From Archilochus colubris (Eukaryota > Chordata > Aves > Apodiformes > Trochilidae), in NCBI GenBank assembly GCA_023079485.1, contig CM041107.1, positions 5,476,657-5,540,656 on the forward strand: DNA of 64,000 nt, in the 5' to 3' direction. The notes under the pieces were generated by a model. That model ran no database searches. It saw only the letters and a list, made by a program, of their open reading frames with translations, and was not told the DNA's origin. Below are positions 10,104-22,233 of the stretch, one piece after another (positions within the stretch are counted from its first letter, which is position 1; every line of letters starts with the position of its first letter). The translations under genes were made by a program, and so were the position numbers.

Positions 10104-10416
10104 GTAGCCACAGGGCTTCTACTACGAGAAGATCACCCCTTTCAACTGGGCCAGCACAAAGCTCAAACCCTTTCTGGGCTTCATATAAAAGATTCACAGG
10201 AATCAAGGTCTTCTGCTGACTGACTGCCACCCTTTCTACATTCCTTTTTAAGCACACAAATTCTTTTTAGAAAGCCAATCAGGCAGTTAGGTGGAGAGGC
10301 ATAAAGAGATATACTGAAAAAAGAGGAATTCATACCAGCATCCTGCTGCCTGCCTCTCCTCAAGCAGCAGTGGTTTAAAGATTACTCTCCTGGCAGCCAT
10401 CAGAGAAGACAACTGA

Positions 10417-10430
10417 TTTTTTTTTTTTTT
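10417..10430. repeat. Poly-T run (T14)
   Basis: T14 mononucleotide run in unique sequence. Confidence 0.9.
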
Positions 10431-10748
10431 AAAGCAAGCTGAGAGCCTCATCTGATCACAGAAATGGCTGAGTGGTGCTCAAAGGGTAAAAAAACCTCAG
10501 CTAGTGGGAGAATTGCAAGAGCATCATAATTGGAGGATGGCCAGTTCCCAATTACAGATAGGGCTGAGGTCTGATGGATGGAGCACAAGACATTGGCAAT
10601 AGAGAGCTCTGTTTTCATCATGTTAGAAAAGAGGCCTGATTTTTTCTCCTTTCTGGAAGATGATGGGCACCACCCTTGATTTATAATTTGGCCATTCCAT
10701 TTGTAGGACTTGATGATTCTTTCTTTTATAATTGGGACCAAAAATGGC

Positions 10749-10825
10749 AAAAAAAAAAAAAAAAAAAAAAAAGAAAGGATTTTGCTGACAGAATTCAAAG
10801 AAACAAAACAAACAAACAAAAAAAC
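10749..10825. repeat. Poly-A (A24) and (AAAC)n tract
   Basis: An A24 run at 10749-10772 is followed 26 bases later by an AAAC-rich tract (about 10799-10825). Together they resemble a decayed retrotransposon tail, but no recognisable element body lies upstream. Confidence 0.85.
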
Positions 10826-11464
10826 CCCAAGAAATCATCTAATGAAAGGGATCAATCAGTAATAATAATAGCCTGAAAGATGAAAACCTTGGGGACCAAT
10901 GGAGGTGTCAAAGGAGGAAAACTGGAAAGAGCTTTCTGAGCTTACCATCTGGTCAGACAGACATTCCAGAGGACAAGGATTATCCACCAGTGGTGGCTGC
11001 TGTGGGTTCCCTTGGTGCCCAACATGCAGAATTCCTCCAGCCACAGAGCTGCCTCCTATCCAGGCTGGAGGGCTTTAAGTGTGATTTAATGGGATTTTTC
11101 TTCCTCCTTTAAATCTTGTGGTTTTGGTATGGATGAATGAGCTGCAGAATTAGGAGAATTTCTGTAGCTAAGTGGGGTTTTGCTGAACAAAAAAGAGCAA
11201 TGGATTTGTCTCTCAGCATCGTGAAGGGCAGAGCTGAGTCCTGGTAGCTCAGCCCTGTGCCCCCACCAGAAACATTCACAAGCTTTTGATTTCTTAAGCT
11301 CATCCCTCAGAAATGCTTCAAATTTAGGTTATGTTAACCATGGTTCTCACTTCTGTGCCTGCTGTAATAAAGACCATTTGTCTTTGCTGAAGTTTAACAG
11401 GCAGATGTAGCACGTCTCTGTTATTTCTCCATTTGCAGGAGGAAAATACCAAGAGGTGAATTTC

Positions 11465-11486
11465 TTTTTTTTTTTTTTTTTTTTTT
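11465..11486. repeat. Poly-T run (T22)
   Basis: T22 mononucleotide run. It could be the tail of a minus-strand retroposed sequence; no body is recognised. Confidence 0.9.
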
Positions 11487-12030
11487 GAAATTACTTCTTA
11501 TTGGCATTTTCATTTTTTAAATATAAACAGCATCTGGTTCACATTACTCAGACAGCCACAGAGGAACGGGTAATAAGTTCTGTTGATATTATTTTTCTCC
11601 GAGGGATTAACAAGGATAATATTTATATAAGTATTAGGAGATTGGTGCAGCCCCTCAGGCAACAGCAAAAAGAAATGGAAGCAGCATCAAAACAAGTTGC
11701 AGGTGCCCATCACTGCATTTCAGCTTTCTGGCAGGACCAAGGGCACAGAAAGGACATGACTGGTCCATACTGGTGCAGACTGGTATCCTAAAATCCCCCT
11801 TACCAGAAAGGGGACAATTTGCCAAGAGAGATTCCTGCAGTTACCAACCTCAGCAGCTCGTACGGGGTGGGAATCTGGGGCCAAACCTGGTAGATGGATT
11901 TCAGCAGGGAGAAACTTCTGCATTTCTGATATGATAATTCCCTGCCCTGGAACCTGTTTACGATGAAGAAAATCAAGGCTGTGGCACTCTTTGGGGATCC
12001 CAAGTCCAAGCAGAGTCCTTTTGCAGGTCT

Positions 12031-12060
12031 GACCCATCCAAACCCATCCAGACCCATCCA
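12031..12060. repeat. Three tandem 10-base units (RACCCATCCA)
   Basis: Three consecutive decamers GACCCATCCA, AACCCATCCA, GACCCATCCA differ at one position only. A short minisatellite seed. Confidence 0.9.
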
Positions 12061-12969
12061 GCCTGCAGCAAGCAGCCATCCTTCAGGGTGCAACTTGAGC
12101 ATTTCAAAACTTTAGCAGGTAAATTAAGAGGCAAATCAGTCCAGCTGGGCTCTGCCGTCCCCAGCAAGAGGTGGGCATCTTCAGACTGTGTGAGGAGCCA
12201 AGCTGGCTTCTCTGGGGCACCTTTCTGTTGTCATTGCCTGAAGAAGGAATATTGGGTGGGATTTAGCCCAGGCTGTGGCAGCCAGGTGGTCCCCATGCCT
12301 GGAACAGTCATGGAGATCCCGTCCCCTTTCCCTACAGAGACATCTTCCACATACCAGATATTTCCAAGCATTTCTGGTCAGGGAGAAACTTGGCTCCAGA
12401 AATGTAACCAAAGGGAGAGAATAAAGGGGATGGGGTGAGTAAGAAGGAGAGAATTTGGGGTTCAACCTGCTGAAGGTCCCAGAAAGGAGATACCCAGCAG
12501 GTCCTGACCTCACCTCCTGAATCCCTGTCCTGTGGCTGCTCCAGTGAAACATGAGAGGAGCACCAGAAGCTGAAACTCAGATTACAACCACACCCCTGGG
12601 CAATATTTTGCCCTTTTACACATCCATGGGACACCAGACCCTGTTGCTCTGTCCTTCCACAGAGCAAAAGCCTCTTTAATTCCCATCAGCTCTGCGTAGG
12701 ATGGAGAGCAGTGAAGGGAAGAAACCTTGTGGCATTAGAGGTGGGAGGGAAAAAGGCAAGCTGTGATTGATGCCTGTAATACCAACCACACAAATCACAG
12801 AGCTCAGTGCAAGTCCTGTAATTTAAGGGAGAAATAAGAAGTGAAACAGTGTGCTCACGTCACGGGTGATGGCTCCAGGAATCAGACAAACACTCTGCAA
12901 TCACTTGAGACAGCAGGACACAGGGAGAGGCCACACACTGAGATTAAAAATACTATGGACCCAAAATCT

Positions 12970-12985
12970 GGGGGGGCGGGGGGGG
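12970..12985 (+). other. G-rich run with quadruplex potential
   Basis: G7-C-G8, interrupted by a single C. It lies about 55 bases before the start of the 13040 CR1 fragment. Four GGG tracts can be drawn from it, so it can in principle form a G-quadruplex. No function is known. Confidence 0.5.
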
Positions 12986-13039
12986 AACTTGCTGACCCTG
13001 CACTGAGTGACTCCCTGGACAGGGAAATTTGGGATAGAA

Positions 13040-13592
13040 AAGTCATTCTGTGTTCTGTTCTGGGCTGCCCATCACCAGAGGGACATTGAGGGGTTGGAGG
13101 GTGTCCAGAGAAGGGGAATAGAGCTGGGGAAGGGGCTGGAGAGCAAGGAGAAGGGGATGGAGAGTAAGGAGAAGGGCTGGAGAAGTTTGGAGGAGCATCT
13201 GAGGGCCCTAGGGGTGCTGATCCTGGAGCAGAGGAGGCTGAGGGGAGACCTTGTGGCTCTCTGCAACCCCCTGAGAGGAGGTTGGAGCCAGGGGGGGTCG
13301 GGCTCTGCTCCCAAGGAACAAGGGATGGGACAAGAGGAACTTTTGGCACAACTCAAGTTGTGCCAGGGGAGGTTTAGGTTGGAGCTGGGGAAGAATTTCT
13401 GCCTGGAAAGGGTTGTCAGGGCCTGGCCCAGGCTGCCCAGGGCAGGGCTGGAGTCCCCATCATCCCTGGAGGGGTTTCAGAGAAACCCCTGGAGATGTGG
13501 GGATGAGGGACATGGGGCAGGGGTGGGGGAAGGGTTGGATTTGATGATCTTAAGGATGTTTTCCAACCAAAACAACTCAGTGGTTCAGATAG
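13040..13592 (+). mobile_element. CR1 LINE fragment, longest copy in window, plus orientation
   Basis: Sense CR1 runs from 'GTTCTGTTCTGGGCTGCCC' through 'TGTCCAGAGAAGGGGAATAG', 'GAGCAGAGGAGGCTGAGGGG', 'CCCTGAGAGGAGGTTGGAGC', 'TGGGGAAGAATTTCTGCCTG' and 'GGCTGCCCAGGGCAGGGCTG' to 'GTTGGATTTGATGATCTTAA' and 'TTTTCCAACCAAAACAACTC'. The terminal octamer units are decayed. About 550 bases cover the last coding remnant and the 3' UTR. The 225-codon frame overlapping it starts within the element and is not the CR1 protein in frame as far as I can tell. The subtype is the same as 332, 4622 and 23575. Confidence 0.94.
13129..13180. repeat. Imperfect internal duplication inside CR1
   Basis: A GGCTGGAGAG(C/T)AAGGAGAAGG-like unit is repeated about two and a half times, so that 'GGAGAGCAAGGAGAAGGGG' is followed by 'GGAGAGTAAGGAGAAGGGC'. 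CR1 normally has this purine-rich block once, so this looks like replication slippage after insertion. Confidence 0.75.
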
Positions 13593-14477
13593 GAAGGTAC
13601 AACTGCTCTGATCCCATCTGTAGTGCTCCCTCCTTGCAGGGGGTCACCCTTGTCCTGCAAGGGCCCAGGAGCAGCTCTGGGTGACAGAGCTGCAGTGTCT
13701 GGGAACTCTGCAAATATCCTTGCAGGAAGGAGGCAGCAGGAATGTGCCTGGAAGGAGGATGGAGTTATGGTTGCATCAGGGCTTTGGGGGCTGCCTGCTT
13801 CATCTGCTAACCAACTTTATGAAAAGCTTTGGGGTTGAAAGTGTAATAAAATAACAGAGGACAAACCCATGCTGCCCCTTTGCACTTTCCATCTTTCAAG
13901 TCATTTTATCCTTCTTTCCCACAAAACCAGCTCACTTTGGCCTCCCCTTGTCATGTCACCTCCCACATGCTTGCTTCAAGCTCAGGGCTCCCTAAATTGG
14001 GCTCCAATGGGGACAAACCTGACTCAAACACCACCAGGAGCCTGCCCAGGCTGCAGCAGCCCAGGCACTGGGGACCCTGAGATTGCAAACTCAGTTTTGC
14101 TGATGGATTTAATTTGGGGATCTGCTTTGTCACCCGTGTGCTGTGCTGGGTACAACGCCAGCCCCTGCCCCTCCTTCTGACTCCCCCTGGCAATTTCCTC
14201 ATTGCTTAAAACTATTCAGTGAGGCTCCATCAAAGTGAATATTGAGACTTGTAGTATTGTTGTTGCCAGGGGTGACATCAGATGAGAATTATATGAAACA
14301 ATAAGGGCACAGGAGTCTAATCCATTTGACATTTGGAACATGTTCCCATTGCTCTGTGCTCCTCGAAACATTCACACAACAGAACTGTCTTCATCCCCAT
14401 CCCAGCATTTGTGTGTGTCAGGAGATTTACCTCTCTTTTTATTTCTCTCTCTGGTCAATCTCTGCAAGGCCAAGAAC

Positions 14478-14640
14478 AACAAAGCAAAACAAAGAAACAA
14501 AAAAACCAAACAAAAATTAATAAGAATAAAAAACCCCCAAAGCCCTAAGCAACAACAACAAAACCAACAATGACAAAACACCAAAACAAAACCCAACCAG
14601 CTAAAAAAACCCAAAAAACCCACAAAAAGCCAAACCAGTC
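14478..14640. repeat. A/C-rich low-complexity tract
   Basis: About 160 bases almost free of G and T on the + strand, made of irregular AAC, AAAAC and AAAACCC units. The opposite strand is T/G-rich and gives a meaningless frame full of F, L, W and C. It is probably an old, decayed simple repeat. The similar tract at 36297-36360 has the same flavour. Confidence 0.85.
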
Positions 14641-17464
14641 CAAGCCACCTCCCTTCTGGGGCTGCTCTCCTCTGTCCAACTCTCATTTTTCCTTATTTAT
14701 CCCCAGAGGAACAGGGGGATAAATTGCCCCAGTGCTTCTTGCCCTTGTGGCAAATCCATCCAGCTCCAAGCCTTCCTTTGCTGTGCCTGCACACCCTGGG
14801 CCAAGCTTGGAGTTTCTGGGATACCCTGAGCAATGAAGCAGCCCAGGAGGAGCAGTTTTAGCTCAGAACTGCAGCAGAATGGCAGGCACAGAGGCTGCAG
14901 AAGTGTTTGTGGGTTCCTGCTCTCCATCCTCTGGCAAGTTACCACCCAGGAGCTCCTGTTGGGTCCCAGGGCATGGATAGAGGATGCACCTACAGAGCTG
15001 TGTAGCCAGCACAGCCTCATGCTGCTCAGGTCCTGAGCCCCCCTGCCCAGTGCCTTGGCAGGGCACAGACAGGGTGCTGGCACTTGCAGCCTCCCCAGGA
15101 CACTGCCAGATTTTCCTTGTCCCACCCAGGCTGCAGTGCACAGACAGCTGAAAACACAGCCCCAAAGCAAAACCTGAATTCCCCTGAATTTCCCAAGACT
15201 TCAGAAAAAAAAAAGAATTTTCAATTTCGTGGCCAGATCACACCTAGGAGAGGGTATTTGAGCCTCTGATTCTCACTTCAATCCTCCTTACCCCAGGAAT
15301 TTGCAGAGAAGCAGAAGGGATCAAGTGTCTTGCTGCCACTGGGTGATGGGGATGTGGCCACTTAGCCTCCTCCCTTCCTAAAGCCCAGTTCAATTGTTCC
15401 TTTTTCTCCACCATTCCTTACAAAGTCTGACAGACTGAGGAATAAAAGCCTGACCTCCTAAAAGCATCATTCCTCAGCCCCCAACTGCAGTCAGTTCCAG
15501 CATCCCTGCATCCACACAAATACAGAAGCCCCAGCACACAGACGTGGAAGCTCCTCCTCCACATCCTCACTCTCCATACATATTCCAAGTAATTATCTCC
15601 ATTTCAACAGGATCAGCTCATTTCCTTGCTGGATTCCCCACGCACAATCTCTTTCCCCTCCAAACATCCTCCCTGCCATATGCTCATCCCCTGCCTGACA
15701 CAGAGTCCTGCAGCTCAACTCTTGTTATTCCTCACAACCACTGAGCAATTGCACTGGGGAATTATCCCAGACAGCAATGGATCACTTTTCATCTGGAAAA
15801 TGGGCAGTAACTCATCTTAAAAAGATGCAATACGGAATAGACAGGACGGGCTGGATTTTGCAGAGGTTTTAAAGCACTTGGGGTTACTGTTAATTTTGAT
15901 GAGAATTGTTGGCTTTTTGGTACTTGTGATGATGGAGAGAGAGAAAAACGAGAGCAAAGTCAGAGTGGTCACAGCAGGCAAATTTACATCCTGAGATTAC
16001 AACAGCAAAATCCTCCGTGTAACGGCATTAAAAATGTGTTTATCCCACATAATATCTCTGCTTTATGTTATTTTCACTTTAGAAATCATTACCTTGCCCT
16101 CTGAGCTGCATGCTGGGAATGATTTCCTCCGAGAAGTGTGTGTGGAGCCTGGAGATTCAGCCCAGGTTTGTTTGAAGTTTCCCAGAGGTTCATGAACTTG
16201 GTTGATGGTCTGGGCTGATGGATGGGGCTGATGTGAGCACAGGTGAGACTCATCAGGCTCTGCTTGAGATTCTGGGCTGGTTCTTGTTCAAACCACAAAG
16301 CAAAGCTTAGAGAACATGAACCTTCCTAAAAGGCCAATGAATCCAAAGGGTTGTAAAAATTTTTGCAAATTAAACCAGCAGGAGGTCCCGGAACTGATGA
16401 TGTTTCCATCCTGGAAGACAGCAGTGGGAATGATTTTTTCTGCAGGTTCCCAGCCCTGCAGCTGGTCTGGGTGTTCAGGCTGTGTTTTACCTTTCTGCAG
16501 GTGTTGGTTCTGCCTGGGGTCGTACCCTCTGGACTTGGGGAATTGGGCTCCTTGCTCTCCTGCCCCAGGAGCATCATCTGACCAGGTCTGAGCATCCACA
16601 CAGACAATAACTTCTGGGCTGCTTCTGACTAAGAAGGGGAAGAGAAATCTGACCTGATTTATCACTGAGCTTTTACACAGGCTAACAAGAAAATGCAAGC
16701 TGCTCAGATGGCAAAAGCATGTTTGTTTAAAAAATACAAGAGACACTAGAAGCCTTTCAGAACAGAAGGATTTACACTGTTTTGGAGATCACATGCTACA
16801 GCTCTAAAACATTAGGGTTTTTTTTTTCTGGAGATGTGTAGACAAAGTTTTTGTCCCAAGAATAATCCCAGAAGGACAAACCAGTGCTTCTCTAGAAGCC
16901 AGAAATGTCCTCTTCTGCTCACAGCCTCCTGCTCGTGACCACCCCCTGGTTTCCTCAACACTCTCTCCCATACATCTTGGCCCTTTTTATGGTTAGGAAG
17001 TTTTCCTCCTGGGTATTGGGAATGGAGCTGAACAATGCACCATTTGGGCAAGAAATATTGGATGGGACCCATCACACTTCTCTCTACCTAAAAAAGGGCC
17101 CTGAAGGGAATTAGCTCTGGCTTCAACATCCAACCTTGGGCAGCTGCTGGCATCCCCCCAGCAGGAGCAACAAGGCAAAACATTTTCTATTCCTTTTCCC
17201 ATTGAAAAGTGGATATTGTGCTTTTTTTGGCATTTCTGAGAATAAGATATGGGGCAGGGCAAAGGTTGGCTTTTGGAAGGAGAGATTAGCAGCAGCAGCT
17301 CCCCACCCTGCCAGCCCTTACACAGGGTCCTGGTTCTGGAACCTTTGCACTGTCCTTTTAACTGAGAATGAAGATAATTAAATTTTGCACTGTGGTTACA
17401 CCTCAGTAACTATTGTCTAAAAAAATCAATTGGCATTTACTGTACTTTATGTATAATAACGATT

Positions 17465-17500
17465 CTTATAAATCTAAATTATCCTTATAAATCTAAATTA
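17465..17500. repeat. 19-base tandem duplication
   Basis: 'CTTATAAATCTAAATTATC' at 17465-17483 is followed directly by 'CTTATAAATCTAAATTA' at 17484-17500, identical over the shared length. A recent local duplication in AT-rich DNA. Confidence 0.92.
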
Positions 17501-18416
17501 AATGCTTAGGTTTAAATGTATTTAGGACATTTAATTAATAAAGTGTTACCAAATAACCATTACTAATCTGTTTATTTCAAGCCTGATTTCCATTTCCAAA
17601 GGATTTATTTCTCAGCAGTGTGTGTGGGAGGGTAAAAGTGAAAGGATGTGAAAGGGGTTTAAAAAGCTGCTGCAGGTACCATAAAAACTCAGAGAATGCC
17701 CAAGAAATCCCCTTATATTTTCCCCCATGGAGAGATGCTGATGTGCTAGAACCAGAACTTTTCAAAGGAAAAGGTCCAGTTTTGACCCCTCTGTAATTTT
17801 AAGTGTTAAGAAAGTTCTGAAATCTGAACCATCCTAATTAGAAGTTATTACCTTTTCCTAATTCTGGTTTTCTGTTCAAGCTGATTTGCCAATTCAAAAT
17901 TTACATTAACTGCCAAAGAAAGAAAAGAATTAAGGATTAAAAGTTCAAATACGAAAAGAACTGCTGTAAATGAAACCTTTAGATTATACAGAAACACCAG
18001 ACAGATTACCTATTTGTGAAAAACACACATTTTTACCTTTTTTCCTGGAACTTCTCTAGAACTTGCCCTTTGTGGAGGTCTAAAGGGCAAAGCTGCTCAT
18101 CTGAGGTTCACCAAAGAGCTGTGACAGGCAAGAACTTGAGGAACTCCTCCCAGGACAGCTGGGATCAGCTGTTTTATGCTGAAAAACCCCCGGTTTCTGG
18201 TAAATCCACAATAAGTCATGAATGAGTGGTCAGTTCATTCAGTTCAGCCTGCTGGTCCCTGCCCCCACTGCAGATTCCCTTAGCAAATAATTTCTGAGGT
18301 TTTATTTTGAAGTGGGACTTTATTACTCAACATCTTTCAGGATGATTGAGCTCCAAAACCATCACAATCTCCCCTAAATGGTTTCTTCAAACTGGAATAA
18401 TTTCTTATTCTGTTTC

Positions 18417-18450
18417 TTTTTTTTTTTTCTTTTTTTTTTTTTTAAAAAAA
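18417..18450. repeat. Poly-T followed by A7
   Basis: A T-run with one C (18417-18443) is joined to A7 (18444-18450). It can form a small T/A hairpin. Low complexity. Confidence 0.88.
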
Positions 18451-19570
18451 GCTGGAAAACCCCCCAACATTTCTCTCCAGTCAACCCCCAGACATTTTGC
18501 AATAGCCCCCAGCACAGCTCTGCTGGACTTTCACCAGTGGATTATTCTTTCCTCCCATCAGAATTAACACCCATCAGCTCAGCTCTCAGAAAGCCAGAGG
18601 GTCACATTCCAGACAACTGCAGCATGGTGCAATTCTGTTGAACCAAATACCAGATCTATTCCAGTAATTAATTTAGCTAAAAACATCTAATTATGAGCAA
18701 TGAAAAATCATTCCTACTGCTGCTGGAAACCAGCTGGGGCTGTTTCCCTGCCTGACAGCAACACCCACCAGCAGCTAAGTCTAGCAGCTCTGCAGGCCCA
18801 GTCCATATTGACTTAAATCAGGACTTTTAAACCCATTCAGTGCCCCCCAAGCCAGAACTGGTCAGAATTCAGAGGCGTGAGGCAGCAGAACTCTTGGAGG
18901 CCTCCTTGGGAGCTTGAGTAGAAAGTGCAAGCAGATTAAATTCACTCCTTTGCAGAGGGTGCCAAGCAAGATTTCTGTACTAATGAAGCAAAAGGTTGTG
19001 GGCACTGAACTGGAGCTGTTCCAGTGCAGTTGGATGAGCTGATCCCACCAACCAACTGGTTTCCCAGGCAGGGGGGCTGGGGCCAGGTGGAGTAGCGAGC
19101 AAATTGTTCTCTTGCTAAGACCCCCAGACACCAGGGAGGTTCCTACACCCACCTCAGCCCCACACATACCCCAGGGGCACCTTGGGTTCCCCTTTCAACA
19201 CCAACTCTGACATCAAGCCAGGGCAACAGCCCCGAGCCCCCCAGCTCCCTGTGCTGGGCCAGGAGCAGCAGGGATGTCAGGAGAGGACAGGAGTGTGTCC
19301 AGCTCCTGGTTTTAGCCCCCATCAGCTCCCTCTAATAGAGGATTACACAGGAAAACACCTTCTAGGAAGATGGATTATTTTCTAGGCTATCTTTTTCCAC
19401 TTGATTCAGACCAGGTTTGGCAGATGGAAGTGAGCCCAAGCCTAAAGAGAGAAGGAGGTTGAGAAAATATTTTGAAAAGGAGCCTGGCATCTCTGCCTGA
19501 ACAACTGCTCATCTCTTGGAGTGACATTTGACTTCATCTGTCTAACTACTTTGATGTTCTCTCAGAGGGG

Positions 19571-19594
19571 TTTTTTTTCTTTTTCTTTTTTTTT
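19571..19594. repeat. T-rich run
   Basis: T8-C-T5-C-T9 pyrimidine run. Low complexity. Confidence 0.88.
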
Positions 19595-20005
19595 GGATTG
19601 GGCTAATTCATTTGTTTTCACGCTAAGTTTTATTGCTTATTGATTTTCCAAGTCATTCCCATCCCGTGCCAGTTTTTATCTGCTCCAAGTAACAGAAATC
19701 ATTCTGCAGAAGATGCGCCGTGTAAAATCTCCTTGCCAGACAGCCTAAAAATCTACAAATGCCATTAATTACCGTGATTACAATCCCCTTAGATGACAAA
19801 TTCAGCCCTATTGTCCCTCTGCTGCTCCACTCAGCCCCCTCCTGCAGAGCATCACTGCTCCCCAGACACCAGATGCAAGGAGAGCATCAATCAGACTCCG
19901 ATGACAAGAAGCCAGCTCCATCCAAGCTGCCACTTCTGGAAGTCCAGGGCTTTAGATTCCCCCACTCATCCTCCCAAGCAGTCTGAGGAAACGTGACAAA
20001 CTGCT

Positions 20006-20046
20006 CATGCCACGATCCTGCTCATCTCATGATCCTGCTCAGATTG
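20006..20046. repeat. Imperfect tandem duplication (about 20 bases)
   Basis: Two adjacent units of the form CTCATG(CCAC)GATCCTGCTCA. The second lacks four bases. A small local duplication. Confidence 0.75.
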
Positions 20047-20200
20047 CTCCAACAGGCTTTTTCTTGAATGATTATCACATTGTTACGACCCCCTTTGAAT
20101 CAAAAAGGAAATTACAGCAAATTTAACCATCATGAGAGGAATGGATATGTCCTTTATGGGCTGCTTACCAGGGCTGCATCTTGTTTTCTGTTTTTTCCAG

Positions 20201-20288
20201 CAGGAGATGGAATGACTGCCAAAGGAGAAACTCTTCTGGATCACCATTTCCAGCAAGCCTGCTCTGGGAACCTGGAGCTCTGTGCAAG
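20201..20288 (+). other. Weak exon candidate (88 bases)
   Basis: The segment is preceded by a strong pyrimidine tract ending in TTTTCCAG (20193-20200) and followed by AAG|GTAGGG at 20286-20294. A tandem CAGCAG allows an alternative acceptor three bases later. One frame is open throughout (2 + 28 codons + 2), containing residues GDGMTAKGETLLDHH and QQACSGNLELCA, with no domain that I recognise. If joined to the candidate at 22234 the frame stops after four codons, so a non-coding RNA or chance is at least as likely as a coding gene. Splice-like sites are common by chance in sequence of this length. Confidence 0.15.
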
Positions 20289-20859
20289 GTAGGGCACAGG
20301 GGTTCTTTTGGCAGTGCTGGAGCCCACCTGCTCCAGCCAGTCCTCCAGAGCAGCTCTATCTCTCCCTTGAACATGAAACCATCCTGACTGTGTGCTGGCT
20401 CTGTCTGCTTCTGGCTATAAACTGAATCACTCAGTGGTCACTGACAGGAAGCACCCCCTCCTGCTGCTGTCTGCACCCTGGCACCCAAATGCAGGGCAAG
20501 CCCATGTGTCTGCTTTCCACTTCTAGACCTGGTTATTCTGGTTATTCTATACTAAGATTTAAGGGGCCCTCACTCCTCGAGCTGCTGGGGGCTCAGCACA
20601 GCCCCAAACTCCACCACCTCTCTGCAGATGCTCACCTTCTGCACACCTCCTGCTTTGGGAGCTCCAGCTTCAGCTCAGAGTCCAGACGAGCGTCACAAAA
20701 ACCCACTGGGTAATGCTGCTCAGGCCTATGGTGGCTTGGGTGACCCAAGCAGCTGTGCCAGCAGAGCAGACAGACCCTTCCCTTGTGCTCAGGGTACTGA
20801 TGGGGACAACATCCCTGTAGGATCTTGTAGGAATGGGGCAGAGATTGAGGGAGGCAGGA

Positions 20860-21017
20860 AGGATGCTCCATCCCTGGAAGTGCTGAAGGCCAGGTTGGAT
20901 AGGACTTCCAGCGACCTGGTCTCCTGGGAGGTGTCCCTGCCCATGAAGGGCCCTTGGAACAAGGTGGTCTTTAAGGTCCCTTCCAACCCAAACCAGTCAG
21001 AATTCTGGGATTCTATC
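20860..21017 (+). mobile_element. CR1 LINE fragment, 3' end, plus orientation
   Basis: Sense CR1 3' UTR: 'GCTCCATCCCTGGAAGTGCT', 'GAAGGCCAGGTTGGATAGGA', 'CCTGGGAGGTGTCCCTGCCC', 'GGTCTTTAAGGTCCCTTCCA' and 'ACCCAAACCAGTCAGAATTC', ending with GGGATTCTATCT, a decayed terminal repeat. About 160 bases remain. It shares the GGTGTCCCTGCCCATG block with 3671, 10007 and 49139. Confidence 0.94.
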
Positions 21018-21241
21018 TATGGGAAACCAGTTTTATCTGGTTGGTGTCCATCCTCTCCAAGGTGAAAAGAGGAGACAGAAGCCACAAGGAAGACTCGCTG
21101 CTCCCCTTCCTCTTTCCTCTCAACACCAGGGCAGAACCTCAATTTTCTTCTCACCCAGAGACAGGGGCAGGTCCTGCCCTGAGCTCCAAACCCTGCCTGG
21201 CACCAAGCACCCTGCCTGGGCTGGGAAACTCTGAAATTGCA

Positions 21242-21320
21242 CCCTGGAGAATGGGGAGGGGAGAAGGAGGAAGAAGGAGGGGAGCAAAAGGAGGAGGGGA
21301 GCAAAGGGAGGAGGGGAAGC
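21242..21320. repeat. Purine-rich tract with 17-base tandem repeat
   Basis: The + strand is almost all G and A. The 17-base unit AGGAGGGGAGCAAARGG occurs at 21275-21291 and 21292-21308, with a partial third copy at 21309-21320. Uninterrupted purine strands of this type can adopt triplex DNA. It is not part of a known transposon that I recognise. Confidence 0.88.
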
Positions 21321-22233
21321 ATTTCTCAATTTAGAAAGTAATAATGCAGCTTAATTGCACCAGCAGCTGGCAGTGCCAGGCAGGGTGAGGTGAGGCTTAA
21401 TTATTGCTCTTGGCAGCTGTCTCCTCTGCTGAGCATGTTGATGGGAGAGGAGAAGGCTCTTTCCAGCAGGCAGGTTGGGTGAGGGATGCCCACAGCCAGA
21501 GGGGAGGCACTTGGTGCTGGAGAGCATCAGGTGGGACCTCACCTCCAAAGAGACAGGTGGGGAAGGAGACTAACACTCCCAGGTGCTCCTGAAGGCAGTT
21601 TGGGAGAAAAGGCCTGAAAAGATGCCTCTGTGGGTGGAGGCCAGTCCAAAGCCTGTAAGAAAAGTGAGGAATTGGTGGAAAGGTGAGAGGTGATGTTTCT
21701 GATCAGTCAGCTTCTCCTCCCAGCAGTTCATGCTTCCAGCTCCAGAGGGTTCCTGATACCTTTGGGCTGCTGAGAGCCCCACATGGGATCTGGGATCTGA
21801 CCTCTGCTTAGCAAAGAGCAATGCCCTCAGTTTGACGCATGTAGTTCTGCCTCTTTTTCTGGTTATCCTTCTCCATCACTTAGCAGGGGCAAGGGCAGAC
21901 ACAACTGGGATGGTTTCTGCTTCCATAAGAACTGAGCTTGCCTTTCATTAGCACTAAGATCCCCTTCCAACATTTAGGTGATGGAAAAGGTCCCCAAAGC
22001 AAGGCAAAAATAATTTACATCTGCTTCAAAACTCCCTCACACTGTCAGAGGGATATAAAAGAGTTTCCACATAACTGCAAAGAAAACTCTTCATTCCTCC
22101 ATTTCTCAGCTCCCCACCATGCAGTGAGGCTGAAATTGTTGATTAGCTGACACCCAGCACTTAAATGTTACAAGTCTTTATTATTTATTTCTTGGGCAGA
22201 GAATTACCACTACGTGTTATTTTTATTTTACAG

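Larger units (their letters stand above)
10104..13039. other. Non-coding stretch with simple repeats
   Basis: About 2.9 kb without a recognised gene or transposon. It contains T14 at 10417-10430, A24 at 10749-10772 with a following (AAAC)n-like tract, T22 at 11465-11486, three 10-base units at 12031-12060 and a G-rich run at 12970-12985. Frames of 116-123 codons occur on both strands but none shows a known domain. Confidence 0.45.
13593..20859. other. Long non-coding stretch, unique sequence with simple repeats
   Basis: About 7.3 kb with no recognised gene or transposon. It holds an A/C-rich tract (14478-14640), a 19-base duplication (17465-17500), T-runs (18417-18443, 19571-19594) and an imperfect duplication (20006-20046). 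Blocks at about 15890-16090 and 19600-19805 are AT-rich, free of repeats and contain isolated CG dinucleotides, and could be conserved non-coding DNA. The longest frames (152 and 157 codons, minus strand) carry no recognised domain. One weak exon candidate lies at 20201-20288. Confidence 0.45.

Noticed and set aside
13007..13684. 225-codon + strand open frame, the longest in the window
   Set aside because: Almost all of it lies inside the CR1 fragment at 13040-13592, and the translated residues show no reverse transcriptase motif or other domain in this frame.
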